Source of the DNA: Branchiostoma belcheri
Taxonomy: Eukaryota > Chordata > Leptocardii > Amphioxiformes > Branchiostomatidae
Assembly (NCBI RefSeq): GCF_001625305.1
Contig: NW_017804442.1
Coordinates: 127,902 to 191,901 of the forward strand
Length of the DNA stretch: 64,000 nucleotides
Direction of reading: 5' to 3'
In this document: positions 47,290 to 59,700 of the stretch, piece after piece
Position numbering within the stretch: the first letter of the stretch is position 1
How the letters are laid out: the number at the start of each line of letters is the position of its first letter
Position numbers and translations under genes: made by a program
Notes under the pieces: generated by a model
Told to the model about the DNA's origin: nothing
Databases searched by the model: none
Seen by the model: the letters and a program-made list of their open reading frames with translations, nothing else

Positions 47290-47348
47290 CTTATATAGAC
47301 ATGCATGGCGGGCTGACTCAATATGCAAGGGGCAAACAAGTGACGTAG
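47290..47348 (-). promoter_or_regulatory. P450-C promoter: TATA box, TGAGTCAGC, FOXA-like and CRE-like sites
   Basis: On the minus strand a tctatataag TATA box (47299-47290) lies 112 bases before the ATG. Upstream of it are TGAGTCAGC (47320-47312), which matches the NF-E2/MAF or antioxidant-response type, TTGTTTGC (47339-47332), a FOXA-type sequence, and the cyclic-AMP-type TGACGTAG at 47341-47348 (plus strand). The positions are compact and promoter-like; binding is inferred from motif similarity only. Confidence 0.45.
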
Positions 47349-47536
47349 TGATGTTGCAACGACCTGGCTCCGCTGTTTGGTATTTAGAACGACCTGTCGG
47401 GCGAACGAAGTTGTTGCAAAGCGTTGCGTAAGAAAAAAGGGAACATTCTGGCGTCTTTTTTGGTTGAAGAAGCTATTAATTAAGAAGATATCGTGTGCAT
47501 GTGATAACTGCATTGATCTTTTGTGGCTCTTCTTTT

Positions 47537-48005
47537 TACTCTCCAATCAGAGGTTAATGGGGGAAGATCGTTTGCTTTTTATGTATGACCCGTTTTGTTT
47601 TGTAGCGACAAAAAACGGGCCATATATAAAAAGCAAACGATCTGTATCTGTATAGCCGGTATAACCGCCCTTCGGTGTAACACAGCAGCTTCTGTATCTG
47701 TAAAGCCGGCATAACCGCCCTTCGGCCTAACACACCAGCTTCTGTATCTGTATCTGTATCTGTATAGCCGGTATAACCGCCCTTCGGCGTAACACACCAG
47801 CTTCTGTATCTGTATAGCCAGTATAACTCCCTCTCGGCGTAACACACCAGCTTCTGTATCTGTATAGCCGGTATAACCGTCCTTCGGCATAACACACCAG
47901 CTTCGCAGGCATGCGGCGCGGCGGCAGCTGGCTACATTACACCGATCGACTTGTTACACCTAAATCAGATCAGATCTTCACCCATCAACCTCTGCTTGGA
48001 GAGTA
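47537..48005. mobile_element. MITE with 8-bp target duplication, carrying a LINE tail insertion
   Basis: The left end tactctccaatcagaggttaatgggggaagatc and the right end gatcttcacccatcaacctctgcttggagagta form inverted repeats. CTTCTTTT flanks both sides (47529-47536, 48006-48013), an 8-bp duplication as in hAT elements. Inside are a second palindrome (47567-47641: gatcgtttgctttttat and its complement) and then 47643-47960, five 50-bp units followed by the LINE 3' part. It lies 5' of P450-C. Confidence 0.7.
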
Positions 48006-48013
48006 CTTCTTTT

Positions 48014-49372
48014 AACTTGAGACGTGACCTGCAGATAGGATCAAGGCATATGGCGAGTACTCGTAGATAGACCCGCTGTACGTGAGTGTACCAATAGGTC
48101 ACAGCTATATAAATACTACTGACGGCACCTATGTGTGGTCTACAGTGGCATGGGACGTGTGAAGTCACTGGCGTAAGGTCTTATTTCTGGGTGTTTCTTC
48201 ATTTATAAGGCGCAACGTTACCTAATATGGGCATATATTCAATTCGTATCTTTTACGCGCAATACCTTATATGGGAACATATCCAATAAGTACGTTATAC
48301 TACAATACCTTATTTGGGTAAGTGAAAGGAGTGAGCAAAGGTACAGACAACACGTTGTAAAGAAGCAAACAACTACACTTTTGCTATTATTTGAAATTAC
48401 CGGTATACCGTACACACTGCCATAGGATAAGCAAGAAATGGTGATACTTTAATAGAATCTCATTAGTCCAATAATGTACATACAGGGATTAACACACTAA
48501 ATGACAATGACAAACAGTCGCTCCCAGGTAGGTGGAAGGTGAGATAAGATACACACCAAATTCAGAAACTATTACATGGCACTCGCTTCTTGGTGCTTCA
48601 ACCTGCATGACCTATGCGTAGCCAATATGGCGCGATCTGTTCTACTGTACTCTAGGCTCTACATTTCTGTGGTACATTTTAGTAAGTATGTACATGGCAA
48701 AATATGTAGTACTTGTGCTAACGAATTCCAATTGTGAATATGTCAAGTTAACTCATAGTCCTCACTGAGGATACACAAATTTGTACTTAACAATAATCCA
48801 GAAATTGAATCAAGAAATTCTCAAAAGTGGACAAATGACAAAACAAAGCCTTAAGAAAACATGTGATAAGCTTGTAAAACATATAAAACAAAGCTACGTG
48901 AACTCTTTTCATGGTCAACTTTGAATCAAGAAAAGTAATACACAAATTTTCAGGTACGTTGGATCTGAAAAAGATCTAGATAACAGAACAACACATTTGC
49001 TCAAGCCTCATTGGATGACAAAAATGTCTCCTTTCGGTCAATATTTTGACCGTGGTCAAAGCCTAATTTTTATATCCCCTACAGCATTGTCTATGGCTTA
49101 ACAGTCCTATAAGAAAATGACAGTGGCTGCAACATTACATAGGACACCTTGGATGGCTAATCCATTGACAACATTGACCTATAGGAATATGTGAAAAAAG
49201 TTAAACTGTTCTCCAACTCAAGAAATTTGGGTCTCTGAAATTTTAAACTGATTCAGTCTTCTTTAGCCGTCTGTAGAACCTGCTTGCACAAAACACGCGA
49301 CTTTTTCATGTATGACGTCATCAAAGGGTCAAAGTTCGTGGGAAGTCGATACCGCCCCCCAGCAAACCTAAC
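48014..49372. other. Intergenic between P450-D 3' end and P450-C 5' side, nothing recognised
   Basis: No exon, RNA gene or clear repeat family was found. The stretch should hold the 3' UTR of P450-D and possible distal control sequence of P450-C. No AATAAA close to the P450-D stop was found on the minus strand. Confidence 0.4.
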
Positions 49373-50556
49373 CTAGGCATGTGTTGGTGTGCGGGCCTCC
49401 ACCTTCAGCCAGACCTCATGGTCTATCTGGTTCAGCATACTCTTCTTGAAGCGAACGGGAATCTGAAGTCAACAACAACACGAATGTAGTGTTAAAAGGC
49501 GTCAATGGGATGTAAATGTGTCCAGACATTCACGCATGATTAAAGCATGTTGACATACAGCTACAGGATATATAGGTTTTCTTCTGACCTCGACTAGAAC
49601 GACGACTGGTTAACCAAATATCAGTTGAGCAAGCTTTAAGCCACTTCTTAATTAAATGCTGTTGGAGTTTCTATCTTGCTACATTGGTAAATTAAACACT
49701 AACTGTATGTGGCTATATCCTAGCCCGGGTGCCAGACTGTTGCCAGAGCCAGGCCATCTCCGAACCAACATGTACCCAAAAGAATTGCACCATGGACATC
49801 CCACAATGAGCTTCTCAGGGTCTAACCAGTCTGGCATCCAGGCTAACTCGAAATCCATAACCTCACAGGAATTCGAAGGCCTAGTAGATGCTAAGTATTT
49901 GTACGTCGGGACTTACTAGCCTCTACCAGGCTTGAGGAGGCGGCTGGAAAGAGTAGAAATCGGCCAAAATAGAGAGATAAGCATGCCAAGGGAGTTTGAC
50001 CGTTTAGAGAACAGTTGGGGTGCGGCGAACTGTTCTCTCAACGGTCAAACTCCCTTGGCATGCTTATCTCTCTATTTTGGCCGATTTCTACTCTTTCCAG
50101 CCGCCTCCTCAAGCCTGGTAGAGGCTAGGGACTTACCACGGTCTCCTTGCAGGTGACGAAGCGGAACTTCTCCAGGGCCTTAGCGAGAGAAAACCTGAGC
50201 TCCAGCAGGGAGAGACGCATGCCGGCACAGTTCCTGGGTCCGGAGCCGAACGGCAGGTAGGCGTACGGGTCACGGGCTGCCACCGCCTCCTTAGAGAACC
50301 TGGAACAGGCATTGTGTCTATGATTAATCTCCAAGCAGAGCCTAGGGTGGCAAAAGACTGTATTAAATTGGACAGGCAGGCGTTTGTACCAATGGATACT
50401 GCCTGGCCAATTTGATACTGGATTTATCTCAGTTCAAAAAGTGTTCACTCTGTATATCTGGAATGTTTATGTACTTATATATGTTATTGTTTATGTAGTT
50501 TTAGTTGGGTCAATCTGTACCTCTGTTTTCTTGATTTATGTGCCACACACATGTAT

Positions 50557-50591
<35 letters not shown>

Positions 50592-50623
50592 CACACACAG
50601 ACACACACACAGACACACACACA

Positions 50624-50681
<58 letters not shown>

Positions 50682-50738
50682 AACACACACACACATCATG
50701 GTGGATGGACCAGACAGACAGACACACACACACACACA

Positions 50739-50773
<35 letters not shown>

Positions 50774-53700
50774 ACACACACACGCATGCACACACACACA
50801 GCTCAGGCACCCAAAACAGCACTTCCGTCTCACCTTTCAGGCCTGAACTCCTCCGGCTCCGGCCAGATGTCTGCATCCATGTGGATGGACCAGACCGGCA
50901 CGAATACCAGCATGCCGGCGGGGATACGGATCCCATCCAGGTCAACATCTTCCTTGGCAACGCGGTCAATCCTAACATAGAACATCCGTGAATAGTTCGT
51001 CAGGTTGGTAAGTCACTGAGTAAAGAGACTCTTTTTACACAACCAAGTCTTTTATTCAGCCGACGTTTCGTGCAGTACAATGTGAACCAGTCAGAATTGC
51101 CCTGAGGAAGGTGACATCTGTGAATAAAACACTTGGTTGTGTAGAAAGATTCTCTTTACTCACTACCTTAAAACAGATTTTGTCAGTCCTAGAACCAGCA
51201 AGACCTAACTACCCAGTTAGGAATGTACTGTATACAAGCATACATGTACAGTACGTCTTCTAGTTCACATGTGTCTGGTCCAAAACTGATATCGAGGTGC
51301 ATGTATGTTGACATCTTCCTTGAAGACATGGTCAATCCAATGACGTTCAACAAGATAGAACGTCCTTGGTCAGTCCTACCTTGGAACATATTTCGTCAGT
51401 CCTAGAAGACTTAGCATGTTAAAGAACACACACACTGAGGCAGAGCCCGCATTCTATGACAGAGGAGGACGTTTGGATGGTACATTTTCATCTTCATCTT
51501 CATCTTTGCCGGGGCTCTAAGATGTTATACAAGCCCCGGCTACACCCCCATATAGCCCCTATTGGGGCACTTTAGGGGGGGGAGGCCTTGGTCTAAGGCG
51601 GGCAGGCCTCCAGCCTGGCCCGGAAGGACACAACGGTGGGAGCCATGATTACCGGGCCAGGCAAGGGGATTACCGGGCCAGGCAAGGAGATCGTCATTAC
51701 ACCTGGTCGTAACAGACAAGACAGATGACTACGCACGTTACCTTGTGGTAGAAGGGAAAATCCTGAGTGTCTCGTTGATGCACATCTCCAGATACGGCAG
51801 CTCATGAATGGCCTTGTAGTCCAGCACCCCCTGCAAAAGAACAATTTCATATCAGCAAAAAAAGTTTAGTAAATCTGTAAATTAGAATTTAATAAGATAT
51901 AAACTCAAGGAATTGACTCAGTAATTTTTGAGAATCTCTCGGTCTTTATCACCTATCTCAGGGTACACTCTCCAAACCAAAAAAGGTCAATGACCTGAAC
52001 CAGACTGTCTGTTACCATGGTAAGTAGTGTTGGGTGACATCATGTTGCAATTTATTAGCAGGAGGGTTTTAGACTCCTGTATGACCATATGTGGTTTGAG
52101 TAAGAATTAACAGAGCAGACCAAATTCGAAGGTAAACTTTATGCATTTGCTTTGCAAATGTTACCTTTCTAGTTCATTGATATTACTGTATTATTCTTTT
52201 ATGTTGAAATCTTTAATAAAAACAACAATAAGCATCAAATAATCAGCTTTAGCGTCTTACATGCTTCTTGATGACGGCGTCAATTTCCTCGATACACCTG
52301 TCCTGTGCCTCCTGGTGCAGCGCCAGGTTGTAGGCTGTAAGCGCGATGGTGTTGGAGGTGCTCTCGTACCCGGCCGCCCAGAACAGCACTGCGTTTCCCT
52401 TGATCTCTTTCTTGGAAATACCTGAGGAGAGAATATTAAAGTTCTTTTCGTTTACGAAAGTGATTTTATGCTTACTTCCTAGGACCATAGCAAATAACCG
52501 ATCGATTGATAGAGAACTAACACATCATCAACCAACAAGCAGCGGTCTTTGGCGGAAATACCAAGATTTATTGATACAAACGTGCAAAAAACGGCAACAC
52601 GCCTCGCATATGACAGAAACCGTCATTATGCAGCGCGCTTAACTATCTCAAGATACAATACTGAAACTGGTAATCTTCTCAGGACAACTTTGTGAGAAAC
52701 AAATCGTGGAAATTCTGAATCACTTACAACATCGAAGAATTTAACCTTGGAATCCAAACTCTGAGCTATATTAAAGTTCTTTTATTCACAGCCATTCGTT
52801 TTACATGAGCCAACGTTTCGGTGACCATCTAGCTTCAGTGCAGAGTGAACTTCATTGTAACAGCTTACTTTGGGCATAAAGTTTTTTTCTGTATGAAAGT
52901 ATTTACGGATACCTTATAGGAGGGGTTGGTGAAGGTTAGACTTTCAGCTAAGCAATTTAAAAAAAAAGTCCTACTTGCAACGATTGGCATGGTCGCTAAT
53001 GGCGGCGCCTATCTTCGTTTCTGGAGACCTTGGGCCACACAGTTGTGTATTCACTGCACATATAGCAGGGGGCCAGTTCACTGGTAGTGGTGTGTGTTTA
53101 AATCCCATACTCTTTCTCGAATTCTGAATGCTAAGCTGAGTGCAAGGCGAGCAGGACCCTAGCCTGACTACATCACTCTTTTAGCAGCCCTTCCACTGGT
53201 CAGACCCCAAGCCTGACTATAACACGCTTCTAGCAGTTCTGCCATTTAATCGTGATGTGGGAGACCAATCCTAACCCCAATCGTAAGTCTACCCCTAGCC
53301 CTGAACGATGATCCCAATCCTAACCCTAACCCTTAAGCCCTAAACACCTGACCTCTCACGTATATGGCAGCTCAAGGATTTGGCTCAAATGTGCCATAAG
53401 CATAACGCAGGCTACATAATGTGTGTTAGTAATCCGTACTGACCCCACTTGGCGGTGTTAGCGGACACGCCGTTGTCCAGTTCCTCGTTGTGAGCCGCTA
53501 GGGCCAGCTGAAGAAAGTCCGGTGGTCTCTAGGGATATGGGAGATTAAGTGGTCAGATTAACAATAGAATTGGATAGAGTGGAGTAGCTTTATTGCACGT
53601 TTATATAATTATGCCCGAAGGCTAATTGCAAACAGATATTGACAAGAAAAATGAGTACAGAAAGTATAAGGAATGGTTTAAAACTATATGCTACATCGAA

Positions 53701-56700
53701 CTAGTCTTTTGTCGTTTGCTGTGAAAAACTTCTTTGAATAACTTTTTTCCTTCGAAATCGCAATTGGGACACTGACAGGGAAATTGCATGCACTCCATTA
53801 AGTAACTGAAGTACAGAACAACAACATGCGCGGGCACTGCAAAGATTCCGCTCTTTAAAAACATGAAAAAGTAAAAAAAATATAACCTTAACGTTCCTTA
53901 GAAAAAAGCTCACCTCTTTGTCTGAAACTTCTCTCTTCATGTTGATCGCGTGGTCCACAGCATCGCTGAAATATGTGATGGATTTCTTGTTCATGAAGTT
54001 CACCCCACAAAACTCCAGGATCCAGGCCAGCTGTGGGAACAGAACTGTTGGGGAGAAAAGTTTTTGACGATTAGACGTTGATCGACCCTGGATACCCCTC
54101 ACTCGCAATGAAGTACACTTAAAAGGACTTAAAAGGGGGTTCCAGGTTAGTGTACCTTTTATAAGATCAAACTAGTAATTGTATCTGAAGAGCCTGTATA
54201 ACCACCCTTGGGCGTAACACACCAGCTTTACAGGCACGCGGCGCGGCAGCAGCTGGCTACATTACACCGAACGACTTGTTCCACCTAAACCTTGAACATC
54301 TAGCTTTATGTTTAAGTTAGATGTTCAAGGTTTAGGTGGAAGGTGGGTTAGGTGGCTTTAAAGCTTTTTAGATATCTTTAAAGCTATCTAATGATAATGC
54401 CCCTACAGTATTTGGTGACAGCGAGTTCCACTCTGCGAAAGTTCTAGGTGAAAATGACTTAGAATAAGGAAACAATACTTACTGACAATGAGGACCAGTG
54501 GATTATAGAAGCTGAAATCGAACATGTTCTTGGCGCTCCACACGAGAGGGTTGTCCGGGTTGTTGAGGGAATCCACGTCCACGCCGAAGGCTGTACTGGA
54601 GGTGACGTCCAGGGAGAAGGCACCTGTAAGCCTAGCGGTATTCAAAACATTCGTTCATTAAAGCTGTACTATATAACATTAGGAAGATACAAAAGTAAAA
54701 GATGTATTATGTAACATTAGGAAGATACAAAAAGTACTAAATGTCCTGGTCTTTCCTTTACAATGTAAGTTGAATCAACCCTACTCCATTGCAAAAATAG
54801 TGCCATTCAGGAAGTAAAAGTGTCGAAATATGACGCTTGAGTGTGTTTAAACTTGCTCACAAAGATCAGGAAAATGTTACAAATTGTCGTTCTGAAATCT
54901 TTCGAAACATTTCTTGCCTCGCGTATTGATTGCACGTCTACTATAGAATGCTTTCTATCTTTAAGCTGGTGTGTTACGCCGAAAGGCGGTTATACCGGCT
55001 ATACAGAAACAGAAGCTGGTGTGTTACGCCGAAGGGTGGTTATACCGGCTATACAGATACAGAAGCTGGTGTGTTACGCCGAAGGGCGGTTATACCGGCT
55101 ATACAGATACAGAAGCTGGTGTGTTACGCCGAAAGGCGGTTATACCGGCTATACAGAAACAGATACAGATATCGGCAATGGAAAAGACATCGACTGTTTG
55201 AGCATTTCAGGGGGATTTCTGTACCCAACCTATACTCACTTCTTCATGTCAAACACGGTCCCATCTTGACAGTTTTCGTCAAGCTTGGAAATAAAGTTGG
55301 CAGCGCACCTCTCCAGATGTGGGGACATCTACAGGAAAATACAATCCGTCAATAATTTTCTCAGGCTTGTAATGGCTGTATCACAACGTTTTTATTCACC
55401 ACTAAGGCCACACCGCCTTAATTTATGGATGACATCCTCTGAAGACCCCCCCCCCCAAAAAAAAATAATAATGGTACTAAACCACAGATATATAAAGCTG
55501 GTATTGTGAATTTGCGTCAGTACATATACGACAAGCCGGCACATGCTGGCTTTTTGCGGAGTCTATGAATCGGTACTGTACGTATGTACTGAGATCGTGT
55601 GTGTTGGAGTTTCGGCAGCCTGGGTGCCATCCCCCATAGTTACCGCCGGCATATAGCCAGGCCAGAGCCTCGGAGGACGTAATTCTTTTTTTTTTTTTTT
55701 TGAGAACAGGCGAAAAATCAACGGATGTCATCAATAAAATTAAGTCGGTGTGGCCTAAGGAGTTCTACAAGTCGACGTTTCAGTGACCGTCACCTTCCTC
55801 AGGGCAATGCTGGTCGTTCTTCACAATGTAGCTAGGTGTCGCTGCCGCAACGGTACGAATGCGGTCTCAAACGTGGGGTATTGCGACATAAACTCACACA
55901 CATGTACAAAGATGTTGTCAAACAACAAGAAAAAGTCTCGCTGGGCCAGTCTATTGAAGAAGACCAGAGTGACTGGTCGAAACCACTAGGTGAGAACAAT
56001 CTCTAGTGTTGGAACAAAAGTTTTAACTTTCGACACTGTAAACTAGCAACACATTGTCAGATGAACTTCAATGATAACAACAAAACGTATGTGATTTTTT
56101 TCGTGGATAAACAATGCTAAAACAAACAAACAACGTGCCTGTTTAAGTTTCCCTGTGCTGAAGGTGGGAGAGATGACACCACGGACCCGTTTCCAGTCAT
56201 CGTCCTTGAGCGCAGCCACACTGGCGCCGAAAATCTCACCTCGGCCCGCCAAATCCTGCAAAACAAGCAAGCCACATCTCAGTCCTTGTTACAGTAGGCT
56301 CTAGCAGGCTTATTCGGGAAAAGGCTAGTCTCCACCAGACTCCTTTGCAGGCTGAATAAATAGTAGAAATCGGCTAAGGGAGACATCAATGGCCAGAGGA
56401 GTTGGCCGGCCATATAGATTGTCCAGCTTGCCTCCGTGCAATGTCCTTGCCGATTTCTACTATTTATTCAGCCTGCTAAGGAGTCTGGTGGAGACTAGCA
56501 AGAGTAGACACTCAATCTATGCACATCTAAATTGCAGGAGTTGTTCAAAGCTTTGTAGTGATGACGCCCCAGCTGTGCTTGTTGGCAACGAGTTCCAGTC
56601 TAAGATAGTTCTCGGAAAATACGAGTTCTTTAACACCTCAATCCTTGGTTGATAAGTCTGATATTTGAAGGCATGGCTGTTTCTTGTTCTTTTCTGGGCT

Positions 56701-59700
56701 GGTATTAGATACGGAGTGGATATGTAGTGTAGATCTTACCCGCCGGTTTTGGAAAATGTTGGTCTTCTTTACTGTTATCTCTCGCACAAGCTTCAGATCA
56801 CCAACCATCAATATGGGCTGCTGGCCTTCGAAAAATCTGAAATTAAAAAATAATTTATTTAGAAAATTTTGAATACAGATTACGCGAGATATTTTCTTCA
56901 GAAAGACATCGACAATGTTTTTGACACCTGGAATATTTAGTCATTAGCCTTGGTCTGGGTTAAAGTTGCAATCATTATCTCTACAGTCATAATCAGTATA
57001 ATTCTACTGTAATTGCATTGTTATCATCGTCACCACAATTATCATCAACGTGGTGGTAGCATCATCGTTGCATTCTTCATCATCAGAGTGCCATCATCAT
57101 CATTTTCACCATCATCATTTCCATCATCATCATTTTCATCATCATCATTTTCATCATCATCATTTTCATCATCATCATTTTCATCATCATCATTTTCATC
57201 ATCATCATCATTTTCATCATCATTATTTTCATCTTCATCATCATTTCCATCATCATCATTTTCATCATCATCGTTTTCACCATCATCATTTTCATCATCA
57301 TCATTTTCATCATCATCATTTTCATCGATATCAACTGCTAACAACTTACAGACTACAGCGATCGCCCAAAATTGGACCTTGACAAATGCAAAAATGAACT
57401 CACCCGTAGACTTTGTTGTATTTTTGGTAGCACTCCTGATCAAAGTTACCCATACCCTGGGTTGAAGAAAAAAGCACAACACGAATTTCATCAAAAGCAT
57501 CATAATGGATTCTTTTATCTAAAATTCGTGAAGGGACAAGAACGGTCAATTGTTGAGAACATGTTTATATGCATAGACGTTTCAAGTAGCATCTACTAAT
57601 CTCCAAGCAGATCCCTTTCGGTGGCAATACGGTATCCATTAGCCAGAGAAGGTTTCCGGCCACCTTGAGTCGGTCATGGTCCCTCTCTGGCCAATTGGGT
57701 ACTGCCTGGCCAATTTTATACTAAATTTTATATAGAATTTTATATATTTTTGAGGGCTAGGATCTGCTTGGAGATTAGCATCTACTCCTTTTTGTCACAT
57801 AACGATTTCCTTGTGTTCTAACTTCTAAGACTAGCCTAAGGATACCAACCTTCCGGTAGCCCAGGTAGTTTCCAAACAGTGGTACCGGCTTGGGACCAGG
57901 GATGCCCAGCTTCTTAAACGTGGAAAACGGCCACACCAGGAACCTAAAAAGAATTAAAGGAGGTATTTATTAATTTATTTCGTTTTGATATACCCTTGTT
58001 GTCTATTTGACATTATTATCTTCATCTTCGGTACCCCCAAATAACCCCGCGAGGGGTGACGTTGGGGGGGGGGGGGAGAGGTCCAGGCTAAGGCAGGCAG
58101 GCTGCCAGCCCGGCCCGGAACGACTCAACATTGGGAGCCATAACTACCGGGACAGGTAAGGAGTTCCACTGTGGGATAGTACGGGGGAAAATTATGACTT
58201 TGGCTAGACGAAAACATTCCCAAGAAACGACGTCCACCAAGAAACGGGACATTTAACCACTTGAAGTATGGAGGGTCTGTTCCATAGTACAATGAACTAA
58301 CTCCAGTGAGCTATCAAAACCTGGCGAAGGGCTATACTGTTTGCACTATTGTTTTGAGAGTTACAAATCATCTTGATTGTGTCTAGAACAAACATACAAT
58401 GAGTGGTTAAAAACTTCTAGGACAACCACTTGTCTGAATTACGAAACCTAGGGGGCGCAAGGTAAACGTATTGAGTACTAGTACTATAAGTATAAATCGT
58501 GTGCGTCTCATCGGAGTGAGAAAAATATTTGTAGAACGCCAAAATGGCCAAAATGGCCAAAATGGGAATAGCTGGTTGGGTCTGCACTATTAATGACTCA
58601 AATAATAGGTCACCTTGGTGACTTGAATTGTAGCAATGCACATGCTAAAAAGAGTGAATTTAAATTACTTGTAGCAATGATATTTAGTTAGAGATATAGC
58701 TGTTTTTGAGACAAATAGAAAATTCAAAAGAGATGATTGTAAATATTGTACTGGGTGATGGTTCTTTGACCATAGAACAATGCGACAATCTTTATAATGG
58801 TCTTTCGTACGTTCCCTTCATCCACCAAGCGCTTTTCCATTTCAAAGGGCAAAAAGGGCAGTTTCTTCCGCCGGAGACGGATGAAATAGTTTTAAACACC
58901 GGCCGAAGCTTTTATAGCAGTGTACACACTTTACTTAAACAACCCGAGGTGAATTTCCTCTACTGAGGGGTGCTATCCGGTATGCAAACAAAAACGAGAG
59001 TTTGTCCGAAGGTGGATCTAGAGGAAATGTACACAGACGCCCAAGTAGTATAGTCATTAGAAATTAGACTGGAGTGTAATAAATGTGAAAGAGAGCATTT
59101 GATCACGGTTCTTGACCTCCTTTCCAGAATTTTCCTGTCCAACTTCAGCCTATGTAACGCGCACCTGCTCAGAACGAAATGCTTATACAGTATCTAAGGC
59201 CACACCGCCTTAATTTTATGGATGACATCCGCGCGCGCATTGATTTTCGCCTGTTCTAAAAAAAAGATCACGTCTGGCATGGCTCTAGGCCTGGGTAGAA
59301 CATGGTAGTTAGCGACAATACGGAGCCAGTGGTAACCCTGGAGGATGGCATCCAGGCTACCGAAGCTCCACGACTCAAGAACTCAGTACATACGTACAGT
59401 GCTGACTCATAAAGCCAGAATGTGCCGGATTGTCTTGTACGTCGGTATGTACTGCCGCAAATTCACAATGTATTCCTGTGGTTTAGTAGCATTTTTATTT
59501 TTGGCCGGACTTTTTTTTTTTAATTCTCCAGCGCGCACACGTTTGGGGATCTTCAGAGGATGGCATCCATAAAATTAGGTCGGTGTGGCCTAATGTATGT
59601 AAACTTTGTATCCGGAGGTCGATCAACAGTGGCGACGCGATAACATAATTACACAGTGTGACGTGCGATGTGGGTCGCCGTACGATGTTTATTTTCATTC

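Noticed and set aside
54841-55355. Frames with repeated CYAEGRLYRLYRYRSW peptides (also at 2605-2915 and 47554-47912)
   Set aside because: They are translations of the 50-bp LINE-tail units and lack any other sign of coding.
57013-57503. Frames with poly-His/Phe, poly-Ser or Asp/Glu-rich repeats
   Set aside because: They come from the (ATC)n tract in P450-D intron 3.
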